This document shows positions 8,423 to 16,945 of a DNA stretch of 64,000 nt, piece by piece. Position 1 is the first letter of the stretch, and every line of letters starts with the position of its first letter. The notes under the pieces were generated by a model, which saw only the letters and a program-made list of their open reading frames with translations, did no database searches and was not told the DNA's origin. Source of the stretch: Pseudomonas sp. Root562 (GTDB taxonomy: Bacteria > Pseudomonadota > Gammaproteobacteria > Pseudomonadales > Pseudomonadaceae); contig NZ_LMGK01000020.1 in assembly GCF_001427125.1 (NCBI RefSeq), positions 251,263-315,262 of the forward strand, in the 5' to 3' direction. The position numbers were made by a program, and so were the translations under genes.

Positions 8423-9216
8423 TGAGCCTTTCAGGAAAAGTTGCAATCATAACTGGGAGCACTCAAGGACTTGGTCTAGATATTGCTAAGGTCATGCTGG
8501 CACAAGGTGCCGAAGTAATGCTTGTGGGTCGGAATGCGGTCGTTGGACGTGAACTTTGCGAACAACTCGGGCCATGCGCTTCTTACACCGAGTGCGATGT
8601 CGAAAACGATGAAGACATTGACACGTGCATCGATAACACGATCAATGAATTCGGGAAAATTGACATTCTTGTCAACAACGCTTGTATTTATATCGATCAC
8701 GGTATCGAGTCCTCTCGCGAAGACTGGCACAAAAGCTTAAATGTGAATGTGATTTCCGCGGCAATGTTTGTGCAGAAAGTGTCTCCCCTTTTAAGACCTG
8801 GAAGCACCATTGTGAACATCACGAGCACCGGAGGGAAATTCGGTGCAGCAGGCCGAGCACTCTACCCCGCCTCGAAAGCGGCAATGCTTCAGCTAACAAA
8901 AAATTTCGCAGTGAGTTTGGCCGATAAAGGCACCCGTGTTCTCAGCGTATCCCCAGCCTGGACTTGGTCCCCCGCCGTCGCAGGCCTGACAAATAACGAC
9001 GTCGAGCTTGCGGACCGCGTGGGTGCTGATTTCCACCCACTCGGTCGGATAGGGCGCGGTGAAGAGGTCGGTAACGTTGTTGCGTTTCTATGCACCGCTG
9101 GAGCTTCTTGGATGACTGGTGTGGACGTGCCAGTCGATGGGGGATTTTCAATCCTTGGCCCGGACAGAGGGCTATCGCCCCGCGTCTGGTTTCAGCGTCA
9201 TTCCGATTCCGAATAG
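8422..9216 (+). CDS. SDR-family dehydrogenase (probable dihydrodiol-type)
   Basis: 264 aa classical short-chain dehydrogenase. The nucleotide-binding motif TGSTQGLG is at 11-18 and NNA at 85-87 (followed by Cys instead of the usual Gly). The catalytic set is S135, Y148 and K152 (YPASK). The C-terminal PVDGGF motif is typical. Its place directly after an oxygenase suggests NAD-dependent re-aromatisation of a cis-dihydrodiol or oxidation of a hydroxylated product. It shares one base with the preceding stop (TAATG). IacE-like function is an alternative that cannot be tested here. Confidence 0.8.
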   Translation: MSLSGKVAIITGSTQGLGLDIAKVMLAQGAEVMLVGRNAVVGRELCEQLGPCASYTECDVENDEDIDTCIDNTINEFGKIDILVNNACIYIDHGIESSREDWHKSLNVNVISAAMFVQKVSPLLRPGSTIVNITSTGGKFGAAGRALYPASKAAMLQLTKNFAVSLADKGTRVLSVSPAWTWSPAVAGLTNNDVELADRVGADFHPLGRIGRGEEVGNVVAFLCTAGASWMTGVDVPVDGGFSILGPDRGLSPRVWFQRHSDSE

Positions 9217-9239
9217 TTAAATTCAGAGGAGCACAAATA

Positions 9240-10475
9240 ATGGGCGAATTCATCGACATCCAAACCCTGGATAAAGAACAATCGTTTCGCGGTTATCTCG
9301 CTGTACCCGCCAGCGGAAAGGGGCCTGGGGTTGTTCTTGGCCAAGAAATTTTCGGTGTCAACGCTAACATGCGTGCAGTCGCTGACCTCTACGCCGAAGA
9401 GGGCTATGTCGCGCTAGTGCCAGATCTTTTTTGGAGATTGGAGCGAGATGTGGACCTGGGTTACACGGAAGAAGATTTCACTAAAGCAATCGACCTCTTC
9501 CAGCGTATGGATGTAGATCTGGCTGTTCGTGATATTGCTGCAAGCCTTGCCAAATTAGAATCCTTGGATCAAGTCGAAGGCGACGGCCTCGGCTATGTGG
9601 GATTCTGTATGGGCGGTAAGCTAGCCTACCTGACAGCTACACGTACCCGTGCAGCTTGCTCGGTCGGGTATTACGGCATGGGAATCGAAGAGTATCTCGA
9701 CGAAGTGGGCGAAGTTACCGGTCGACTGGTTCTGCACTTTGCCGAAAACGATGCATATTGTGGCACAGAGGCGCGCTCGAAAATTAATGCGGCGCTAAAG
9801 GGTAATAAATGTGCAGAAATCTACACCTATCCAAATGTCGATCACGCATTTGCTCGCGCTGGCAGTGTCCACTTTGACAAACCTGCTGCACTCATGGCGC
9901 ACGAGAGAACTATCGCCGCATTGAAGCGTGAGATAGGCCCTTACTTCAACCTTTCTGATTTGTGGGACGAGCACGTTAAGCACGAGTTCGACACGCGAGA
10001 CGTTCCGGCGACTATGGCGACTATGGTGGCTGAGCCATACGTCAACCACATCCCAACGATGACCGGTGGGGTCGGAAGCAAAGAGCTAAGCCGCTTCTAC
10101 CAGCACCACTTTGTTCACGGAAACCCACCGGATATGAAACTCATTCCTCTGTCGCGAACAGTGGGCGCACTTCAGATTGTCGATGAGTTTATCATGTGCT
10201 TTACCCACACCACGGAGATCGATTGGTTGATCCCTAATGTGGCCCCTACAGGCAAATATGTCGAAATTCCCATGCTGGGAGTAGTTAGATTCCGAGGTGA
10301 CAAGCTGTACCACGAGCACATCTACTGGGACCAAGCGAGCGTGCTGGTCCAGATTGGCCTATTGAACCCTGAGGGGTTGCCGATTGCGGGGGTGATCACC
10401 GCACAGAAGCTCCTGGACGAGTCGCTCCCCTCAAACACGTTGATGGATAACTGGAAGAACAGCGAACCCGTCTGA
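9240..10475 (+). CDS. Dienelactone hydrolase fused to an NTF2/SnoaL-like domain
   Basis: 411 aa, about 170 longer than a classical dienelactone hydrolase. Residues 1-235 are a complete alpha/beta hydrolase of that family: the triad falls at exactly the classical numbers, C123 (GFCMGG), D171 and H202 (VDHAFA), and E36 is kept. Residues ~245-411 form a second domain with the features of an NTF2/SnoaL polyketide-cyclase-like fold (FYQHHFVHGNPPDM; HEHIYWDQAS). It probably hydrolyses a lactone or enol-lactone ring product. The ATG at 9240 with GAGGAG upstream is chosen; the open frame extends further back but overlaps the SDR. Gap to the SDR is 23 bases. Confidence 0.8.
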   Translation: MGEFIDIQTLDKEQSFRGYLAVPASGKGPGVVLGQEIFGVNANMRAVADLYAEEGYVALVPDLFWRLERDVDLGYTEEDFTKAIDLFQRMDVDLAVRDIAASLAKLESLDQVEGDGLGYVGFCMGGKLAYLTATRTRAACSVGYYGMGIEEYLDEVGEVTGRLVLHFAENDAYCGTEARSKINAALKGNKCAEIYTYPNVDHAFARAGSVHFDKPAALMAHERTIAALKREIGPYFNLSDLWDEHVKHEFDTRDVPATMATMVAEPYVNHIPTMTGGVGSKELSRFYQHHFVHGNPPDMKLIPLSRTVGALQIVDEFIMCFTHTTEIDWLIPNVAPTGKYVEIPMLGVVRFRGDKLYHEHIYWDQASVLVQIGLLNPEGLPIAGVITAQKLLDESLPSNTLMDNWKNSEPV

Positions 10476-10585
10476 CGCAAAGGTCTCGGGGGCCCCGTAA
10501 CCGGATGACCACCAGGCTCCAGTAATTTGGCGCGACGTTTCGCAACATTTTCTCCGTGTAAAACTTGAATCATAGGTGGGCTGCA

Positions 10586-12052
10586 ATGACCGACTTAGCC
10601 ATAAAAGACCTGAAAATTTACCACCCTTATATCAATGGTAAATCCTGGCAGAGCGACGACCAACCAGAGCAGATCGTGATCAACCCCTACAACCAACAAG
10701 CGATTGCTCGCGTCAAGCTTGCGACAGCGGCTGACATCGACAGCGCTATTGAGGCTGCATTCGAGGCGCAAAAGGCCTGGGGGAAAACGCTTGCAAAAGA
10801 GCGAGAGGCCATTCTCTGCCGTGCTGCGGACATCATCGAGCGCCGTCGCGGTGACATCGCGAAGATCCTCATCGAGGAAGGCGGCAATGTGTTCGGCAAA
10901 GCGATGTTCGAATGCGACTACATGGTCAGCGCATTCCGCATCGCAGCAGGACAAGCACGAGACATACGCGGAGAGACCATGCCAGCTGACGGTGCTGGGC
11001 GTATCTCAATGTCCATTCGCCAGCCACTTGGCGTCATTGCAGGGGTCGGCCCGTTCAACGCGCCGCTGCTGTTAAACGGGAAAAAACTCGCCCCCGCCTT
11101 GGCCGCTGGCAACGCATTCCTGCTGAAACCGGCACCGCAAACGCCACTGATTGGGTTGCTGTTTGCTGAAATTCTCGAAGAAGCAGGCGTTCCACCTGGT
11201 GTCTTCAACGTGCTGCCGACCACCAATGAAGCACTGGGTGATAAGTTCTTCTCAGACAAACGCGTCAAGATGGTGACTTTCACGGGATCAGCGAAAGTTG
11301 GCCAGTACCTGTCTGAGCTTGCTGGGAAATTCCAGAAGCGAATCGTTCTGGAGCTTGGTGGTAAGAGCCCTATCGTAATCCTGAATGACGCCAAGCTTGA
11401 TTACGCAGTGAGTGCCGCTGCTTTCGGCATTTTCTTCAACCAAGGCCAGGTTTGCATGGCTAACTCTCGGATTATCGTTGAAGAAGCGATCTACGAAAAA
11501 TTCTGTGCTGCATTCGTTGAGAAAGTCCGCTCCATTCGTTGCGGTGATCCAAAAGATCCTTCAACGATAGTCGGTCCGTTGATCAACTCCAAACAGTGCG
11601 AATTCATCCGTGGTCAGATCGATGATGCCCTGTCCAAAGGTGCGACGTTGCTAACCGGTGGAGAGTATCAAGGAAATCTGTTCCAGCCTGCCGTCCTGAC
11701 CGATGTTGAACCATCAATGGCTGTATACAACGAGGAAAGCTTTGGACCCTTGGTTTCCATTTATATGGCCAAAGACTTCGAGCACGCAGTCGAGCTTGCG
11801 AACGACACATCCTACGGACTTTCTTCCGGCATTGTGACCAATGACCTTCAGAAAGCATTTGATTTTGCACTTCGGATTGAAGCAGGCTCAGTTCACATCA
11901 ACGACAACTCTTTTGACGACGATCCGAACGCACCTTTCGGAGGATTTAAGGAGAGCGGACACGGCAAAGAAAATGGTCGTTATTCGATCCACGACATGAC
12001 CGAATTGAAATGGGTCACATTACAACTCGGCGAGCGTGCCTTCCCTATCTAA
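10586..12052 (+). CDS. NAD(P)-dependent aldehyde dehydrogenase
   Basis: 488 aa aldehyde dehydrogenase superfamily member. Catalytic Cys is C290 (NQGQVCMANSR), the general base is E256 (LELGGKSP), and N158 lies in GPFNAP. Overall pattern fits the vanillin/salicylaldehyde/benzaldehyde dehydrogenase branch, so an aromatic aldehyde is the likely substrate (inference). The start at 10586 has AGGTGG six bases upstream; a TTG seven codons earlier lacks a good site. It is the last catabolic gene, followed by a hairpin terminator, and is separated from the hydrolase by 110 bases. Confidence 0.85.
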   Translation: MTDLAIKDLKIYHPYINGKSWQSDDQPEQIVINPYNQQAIARVKLATAADIDSAIEAAFEAQKAWGKTLAKEREAILCRAADIIERRRGDIAKILIEEGGNVFGKAMFECDYMVSAFRIAAGQARDIRGETMPADGAGRISMSIRQPLGVIAGVGPFNAPLLLNGKKLAPALAAGNAFLLKPAPQTPLIGLLFAEILEEAGVPPGVFNVLPTTNEALGDKFFSDKRVKMVTFTGSAKVGQYLSELAGKFQKRIVLELGGKSPIVILNDAKLDYAVSAAAFGIFFNQGQVCMANSRIIVEEAIYEKFCAAFVEKVRSIRCGDPKDPSTIVGPLINSKQCEFIRGQIDDALSKGATLLTGGEYQGNLFQPAVLTDVEPSMAVYNEESFGPLVSIYMAKDFEHAVELANDTSYGLSSGIVTNDLQKAFDFALRIEAGSVHINDNSFDDDPNAPFGGFKESGHGKENGRYSIHDMTELKWVTLQLGERAFPI

Positions 12053-12067
12053 AGTGGAACAATAAAT

Positions 12068-12096
12068 AGCCCCACCGCCATCGGCTGGGGCTTTCT
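12068..12096 (+). terminator. Terminator of the second oxygenase operon
   Basis: Stem AGCCCCA / TGGGGCT with an 11-base loop, followed by TTCT, 15 bases past the aldehyde dehydrogenase stop. The U-tract is short. Confidence 0.65.
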
Positions 12097-12273
12097 ATAA
12101 GACTCCTACGCCCGCATCGCCGGGTGCTGCTTCAAAATAATAAAATCAGAAGGCAGCAAGTACATCAGCTTTGTCTCGGACTTTCTAAAATTCCAGGGAT
12201 CCCAATCCTGCCGTTCTGCTTTAACTCCATTTACCGCTCTACATTGCGTAGAAACTTACCCGGAGTACAAACT

Positions 12274-13605
12274 GTGGTCAGAAATAATAAAAAAATGGGA
12301 ACTCTGATAATGCTCGCCGCACTTCAGACCTCCTTAAAAGCTGAAGCCTATGAGTTATATTCGTCAGATAAAGGTGCTGTGAACGCGGATTTCGAATTGG
12401 CCTTAGGGGCATTTCATAGCCGTAAAAGTTATGCCCAATCCAGTGACATCAAAACAGGATCAAAAGACTGGCAAGAATCTTATGCAAAATATGGATTCAG
12501 CGGCTGGTTTGCAACAGGTGATGCAGAGCAGAGTACTTATGGGGCGCTAAACTGGTTGTCTAGTGCCACATACGGACAAGGCGATGCGGCAGGCTGGACG
12601 GATGGAACCGAACGGACCACCAAGATTGAAGACGCTTACCTTGGCTGGAAATCAGGAAATGCTTTTTCGCTGCTTGGTAAGGATGGCCTAGATCTTTCAG
12701 TTGGCCGCCAAAATGTCATCGTTGGTGACGGTTTCCTTATTGCTGGAGATGCGCTAAACCTTGGTAAGTCTTTTGGAGATGGGAAATTCAACCGAGGGGG
12801 GGCCTATTATCTTACGGGTCGAAAAGCTTTTGATGAGACAGCCGTCATAAAAATAGGTGGCAAAGAAGGCCTCCGCAGCGATTTGATGTGGCTCAAATCA
12901 GATAACCCAGCTCAGGGTAAAGCAGAAATAGTTGCGGGAACGCTTGAAAATGTAAATGCCCTAGGGACCGTGGGGCTGACATATTTGAAAGTAACAGATA
13001 CGGACGAAGCCTTTGACTTCATTGATCGTAAAGGCACCCGAACGGTATCTGTGCGAGCGCAGGGCAATCTAGGACATCCAAATTTGTTTCTAAGCGGCGA
13101 GTATGCGCGACAACATAGAAACTCAACTGGCGACGAGAATGCCTGGTACACGGAAGCAGGATGGACTTTTTCTGATATAGCATGGCGCCCCTATGTAAGC
13201 TATCGTTTCAGCCGTTTTTCCGAGGGGTACGACACTTTATTCTATGGTAACTTCAGGGCATTAGGAACCTGGTTCCAAGGAGAGGTTGCTAGCAACTACT
13301 CAGGCCCCTTCAGTACCAATACACGTATACAGCAAGTCGGCTTGACGCTGACCCCTACGGACAAACTCACATTAGGCGCATTGGCTTATCGATTTGATAC
13401 CTTAAGCTCCACAGCTGGTGCATTCTCAAATCTCGACGGCAAAGAGCTAGATGTGTATGCCATGTGGCAGGTTACGGACCATATTTCAGCAATCCCCCTA
13501 GTTGGCTTCTATAAACCTGACAAGGATATTGAAAGCGGCGGATCTCAATTGGGTGACAACCGAACCAACGTATACTCACAATTCATTCTCCAAGTGAAAT
13601 TCTAG
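12274..13605 (+). CDS. Outer-membrane channel, alginate-export/AlgE-like family
   Basis: 443 aa from a GTG at 12274 preceded by GGAG eight bases upstream; the open frame runs further back but without a start or signal. The N-terminus is a signal peptide ending near LKAEA. The mature protein shows alternating beta-strand patterns, DLSVGRQNVIVGDGF-type turns and a C-terminal phenylalanine (ILQVKF), as expected for an outer-membrane beta-barrel. It most resembles the alginate-export family often found beside aromatic-degradation genes, so the likely role is substrate uptake. It has its own terminators on both sides, so it is transcribed alone or from its own promoter. Confidence 0.7.
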   Translation: MVRNNKKMGTLIMLAALQTSLKAEAYELYSSDKGAVNADFELALGAFHSRKSYAQSSDIKTGSKDWQESYAKYGFSGWFATGDAEQSTYGALNWLSSATYGQGDAAGWTDGTERTTKIEDAYLGWKSGNAFSLLGKDGLDLSVGRQNVIVGDGFLIAGDALNLGKSFGDGKFNRGGAYYLTGRKAFDETAVIKIGGKEGLRSDLMWLKSDNPAQGKAEIVAGTLENVNALGTVGLTYLKVTDTDEAFDFIDRKGTRTVSVRAQGNLGHPNLFLSGEYARQHRNSTGDENAWYTEAGWTFSDIAWRPYVSYRFSRFSEGYDTLFYGNFRALGTWFQGEVASNYSGPFSTNTRIQQVGLTLTPTDKLTLGALAYRFDTLSSTAGAFSNLDGKELDVYAMWQVTDHISAIPLVGFYKPDKDIESGGSQLGDNRTNVYSQFILQVKF

Positions 13606-13610
13606 TGAGG

Positions 13611-13640
13611 TGACGGGTTCTAACCGACCCGTCATTTTTT
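13611..13640 (+). terminator. Terminator of the porin gene
   Basis: Stem TGACGGGT / ACCCGTCA with an 8-base loop, followed by a run of six T, five bases after the porin stop. Confidence 0.85.
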
Positions 13641-13730
13641 AAAAAAACTTGCCCCGCGCTTTGAAAGTTTTATTCTCATCAGTGGGCATACCGAAGCAAC
13701 GTGTTCCAATACTTAAATGCGAGCATTAGT

Positions 13731-15869
13731 ATGTCCAACTCTCTATCCATTCGGCTTAGAATTACTCTCCTGGCTGGCCTCTCACTCGCAGCCGTAGTTA
13801 TTACCCTTGTTTGCATGAATATTTACCAGAGCAGTTCGAACAATGTTCTGGTCAGTCATGAAAGCGAACGCGCTCTAACACAAAGCACTGAACAACTCCT
13901 GCTCGCCCAAGCAGCTGAGAAAGCCGCTCTCCTGCAAAAGCTTTATTCTTCGGACGTCATGCTCGCGCACGACATGGCTGAACAGCTTTCCAATCTAGGC
14001 AGCGCTGCGAAACGGCTCGGCATATCCGACGCTGCCATCCGCGAAGAAGCCACTAGGGCTATAGAAAGGGCATTCAAACGCAACAAATCTGTCTTAGGGG
14101 TATGGGGTGTTTTTGAACCTAATGCTCTTGATGGAAACGACCAAGCTTTTGTGAATGACACGGGCCGCGGATCGAATGAACAAGGCCGGTTTGGTTCTTA
14201 TTGGAGCCGTTTCGGTGGGGCCGACATCCACAGTGCTATCACAGAAGCCGACTTGAATAAGGAGGATGCGAACGCAGCTGGTGCACCAGCTAATACGTGG
14301 TACAGATGCGCATTAGCCTCGGGCAAGCAGTGCCTATTAGAGCCCTACGCTGGAATGGTCGGCACCGAAACCGTACTCATGACGACTGTTGCCATACCCA
14401 TCAATATAAACGGGACGATCGTAGGTGTTGCAGGTGTAGACCTTGCCTTAAGTTCGCTCCAAGTAAACGCTGAGCAGGCTGGAGCTGAGCTGTTTAATGG
14501 TGCAGGTCATGTTCTGATTGTATCGAGCCAAGGTATCCTTGCAGCTAACAGTGATAACCCTAAAAGTATTGGAGATTTGATTCAAACGCGCCTTGGCGAG
14601 TATGGGCAGGAAATACTCCAACTGACTCAAGCGGGTACGGCCACGGTCGTTGCACGGGGAAGCCTAATCAGAGCAATTTATCCGGTGAGACCGGTCGAGG
14701 GGGTGCCAGCCTGGGGAGTTTTAGTGGACGTTCCCAGAGACGTGTTGCTTGCAGACGCATTGAAAATGCAATCAATGCTCAACGACTCACAACGTAGTGG
14801 TACCTGGATGACCTTACTTGTTTCAATTGGCGCTGGACTCTTAGGGATGGGCGTTTTGTGGTTAACCGCGTCGGGCGTGTCTAAGCCTATCAATCGTGTC
14901 GCTCAGATGCTGGAAGACATCGCTAGCGGTGACGGGGATCTAACACGGCGCCTTGATTACAGCCGTAAAGACGAACTGGGCGCTCTGACGAGCAACTTCA
15001 ATAAATTTCTAGATAAGCTTCAGCCTACCATCGCCCTCATCAAAACCAGTATCACCGACGCTCGCACGACTGCTGATAAATCGTCCCAAATAGCGCATCT
15101 GAATAGTGAAGGAATGCAGCAGCAGTATCGTGAGATCGAGCAGGTAGCTACAGCGTCACACGAAATGAGCGCTACCGCTCAAAACGTTGCTGCCAGCGCC
15201 GCCAATGCGGCCACAGCAGCTACCGGCGCTGACGAATCCGCCCGAGAAGGTATGAAAATAGTCGAAACTACAGCTCGGGACATTAAAGCCTTGGCTGAGG
15301 ATGTCAGCAGAGCGGTCGGTGAAATCGAAACTCTGGCGGTTCACAGCGTAGAAATCGGGACTGTGCTGGAAGTCATTCGCAGCATTGCAGAACAGACCAA
15401 CCTCCTCGCCCTCAATGCAGCAATTGAAGCTGCACGAGCGGGCGAGAGCGGACGTGGTTTTGCGGTCGTGGCGGACGAAGTTCGCAACCTCGCCAGACGT
15501 ACTCAAAACTCGGTGGAGGAGATTCGAATCGTCATTGATCGTATCCAAGGAAGCACCCAGGATGTTGTGTCTGCCATGCATTCGAGTCGTGAAAGGGCAA
15601 ATGTGAATGCTACTCAAATTATCCGAGCGTCCAACGCCCTTACACAAATCAGCGACGCAGTTGGTGTCATCACAGAGATGAACTTGCAGATAGCAAGCGC
15701 TGCTGAGGAGCAAAGCTCCGTAGCTGAAGAAGTAAGCCGAAACGTGTCGGCGATACGTAGCGTGACTGAGACACTGACAGGACAAGCCGCTGAATCAGCT
15801 AAAGTGAGTGCGCGTCTCAACTCGTTGGCCAGTCACCAGATAAGTTTAGTGAGTCAGTTTAAGGTCTAG
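13731..15869 (+). CDS. Methyl-accepting chemotaxis protein
   Basis: 712 aa. A first membrane helix lies at about 10-32, then a ~320-residue periplasmic sensor region consistent with a double Cache domain. A second helix at about 356-380 is followed by HAMP (SKPINRVAQMLEDIASGDGDLTRRL) and the cytoplasmic signalling domain. The hairpin tip carries the conserved signature EQTNLLALNAAIEAARAG. It should report a ligand to CheA/CheW at the pole. Standing alone after the catabolic genes, it probably senses their substrate or a product (inference). The ATG at 13731 is preferred; a GTG ten codons upstream is possible. Neither has a strong ribosome site. Confidence 0.85.
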   Translation: MSNSLSIRLRITLLAGLSLAAVVITLVCMNIYQSSSNNVLVSHESERALTQSTEQLLLAQAAEKAALLQKLYSSDVMLAHDMAEQLSNLGSAAKRLGISDAAIREEATRAIERAFKRNKSVLGVWGVFEPNALDGNDQAFVNDTGRGSNEQGRFGSYWSRFGGADIHSAITEADLNKEDANAAGAPANTWYRCALASGKQCLLEPYAGMVGTETVLMTTVAIPININGTIVGVAGVDLALSSLQVNAEQAGAELFNGAGHVLIVSSQGILAANSDNPKSIGDLIQTRLGEYGQEILQLTQAGTATVVARGSLIRAIYPVRPVEGVPAWGVLVDVPRDVLLADALKMQSMLNDSQRSGTWMTLLVSIGAGLLGMGVLWLTASGVSKPINRVAQMLEDIASGDGDLTRRLDYSRKDELGALTSNFNKFLDKLQPTIALIKTSITDARTTADKSSQIAHLNSEGMQQQYREIEQVATASHEMSATAQNVAASAANAATAATGADESAREGMKIVETTARDIKALAEDVSRAVGEIETLAVHSVEIGTVLEVIRSIAEQTNLLALNAAIEAARAGESGRGFAVVADEVRNLARRTQNSVEEIRIVIDRIQGSTQDVVSAMHSSRERANVNATQIIRASNALTQISDAVGVITEMNLQIASAAEEQSSVAEEVSRNVSAIRSVTETLTGQAAESAKVSARLNSLASHQISLVSQFKV

Positions 15870-15947
15870 TCATTTCAAGCGTTGGTAGATGCAGATACCA
15901 AGTACAGTCCGAAAATAAACGTCCGCAAAAGACAGCGATCGGTTCTG

Positions 15948-16098
15948 TGTTGGCGCTGATGCGAATTTGACCCAAGCCGCCGGAAGTCATTTCCCCATTC
16001 GAATACTCAGCAATCGATGACCTTGCGTGGGATTTCAGAGGATGCCCATGGGTCATCAAAAATCAGTAACCTGGGTCAAAATCGCATCAGCGCCAACA
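15948..16098. mobile_element. 151-bp IS21-like element remnant (no transposase)
   Basis: The ends form a 27-bp inverted repeat: TGTTGGCGCTGATGCGAATT... at 15948-15974 and its near-exact complement at 16072-16098, with two mismatches. Outer ends are TG and CA, as in IS21-family termini. Internally, TGGGTCA-type repeats occur near the right end, as in the multiple transposase-binding repeats of that family. No transposase is encoded in the ~97 bases between the ends. No target duplication was recognised. It is either an internally deleted IS or a MITE-like derivative. Confidence 0.6.
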
Positions 16099-16170
16099 GC
16101 CTATGCGTGCGTCTCCCAATGATTTGTGCGGCGTGGCGACCATTGTCAGCCGCTTTTTTTCGGCCTATCT

Positions 16171-16206
16171 TATACAAAACCTATACAACACTAACCATCA
16201 TGTACA
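16171..16206 (+). promoter_or_regulatory. Candidate light-responsive (LitR/PplR-type) operator and promoter
   Basis: Two TATACA copies (16171-16176, 16182-16187) and one TGTACA (16201-16206), the last two 13 bases apart. Paired TATACA/TGTACA motifs resemble the sites described for MerR-family LitR/PplR regulators that control photolyase and folE genes in P. putida (recalled, exact spacing not verified). The site lies 110-145 bases upstream of folE, just inside the island scar. Confidence 0.4.
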
Positions 16207-16220
16207 ATTAAAAGCAGTGA

Positions 16221-16316
16221 CCATTCACGCTTTACTTCGACGGTGAATGCCCGCTCTGCGCCCGGGAAATCAAATTTCTCAGCCAGCGCGCCCCTGCTGC
16301 CGGGGGTGTCCCTTTC
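16221..16316 (+). pseudogene. DCC/DUF393 gene remnant running in frame into folE
   Basis: Thirty-two codons reading PFTLYFDGECPLCAREIKFL and onward, which is the N-terminus of a DCC-family (DUF393) thiol-disulfide protein with its hallmark DGECPLC. A TGA immediately precedes it (16218-16220), so no start codon remains in frame. The rest of the ~130-residue protein is missing. The frame passes straight into the folE ATG. It looks like the 5' stump of a gene lost by deletion. Confidence 0.65.
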
Positions 16317-16907
16317 ATGAAATGCAGCATCGCTGAGAACATCAACGTGGACCCATTTCTAACCGAGCATTACCGTGAAATTCTCGTCGGCGTTGGCGAG
16401 AACCCTGAGCGTGAAGGACTGCTGGACACGCCCAAACGCGCCGCCAAAGCCATGCAGTACCTGTGCAATGGCTACACGATGAACCTGGAAGAGGTGATCA
16501 ATGGCGCGCTGTTCGAGTCGCAAAACGATGAAATGGTCATCGTGCGCGACATCGAACTGTATTCATTGTGCGAGCACCACATGCTGCCCTTCATCGGCAA
16601 GGCGCATGTGGCTTACATCCCCACCGGACGTGTCCTGGGCCTTTCGAAGGTTGCGCGAGTGGTCGATATGTTCGCCCGTCGCTTACAGATTCAGGAAAAT
16701 CTGACAAAGCAGATTGCCGACGCCATCCAGCACATCACCGATGCCGCCGGGGTGGCGGTGGTCATCGAAGCACAGCACATGTGCATGATGATGCGCGGCG
16801 TAGAAAAGCAAAACTCGGTAATGACTTCCTCGGTGATGCTGGGCGCCTTTCGCGAGTCGTCCACGACGCGTCAGGAATTCCTGCAACTGATCGGGCGCCG
16901 TCGTTAA
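16317..16907 (+). CDS. folE: GTP cyclohydrolase I
   Basis: 196 aa. It converts GTP to 7,8-dihydroneopterin triphosphate, the first step of pterin and folate synthesis. Zinc and active-site motifs are clear: SLCEHHMLPFIGKAHVAYIP, then VEKQNSVMTSSVMLGAF near the C-terminus. Residues 1-15 (MKCSIAENINVDPF) are unlike the usual short N-terminus and continue the DCC reading frame, so the true start may have been remodelled. It heads an operon with an SDR, DUF6482 and a photolyase. That neighbourhood suggests it makes the pterin-derived antenna or folate for the photolyase, as a stress or light paralogue of a housekeeping folE. Confidence 0.9.
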   Translation: MKCSIAENINVDPFLTEHYREILVGVGENPEREGLLDTPKRAAKAMQYLCNGYTMNLEEVINGALFESQNDEMVIVRDIELYSLCEHHMLPFIGKAHVAYIPTGRVLGLSKVARVVDMFARRLQIQENLTKQIADAIQHITDAAGVAVVIEAQHMCMMMRGVEKQNSVMTSSVMLGAFRESSTTRQEFLQLIGRRR

Positions 16908-16945
16908 CGTGCGCAAGCAATCACGCTTGTCGGTGGGAGAGGCTA

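Noticed and set aside
5015..12052. Complete indole-3-acetate (iac) cluster
   Set aside because: Oxygenase, reductase and SDR could be related, but iacA, iacB, iacG, iacH and iacI are absent.
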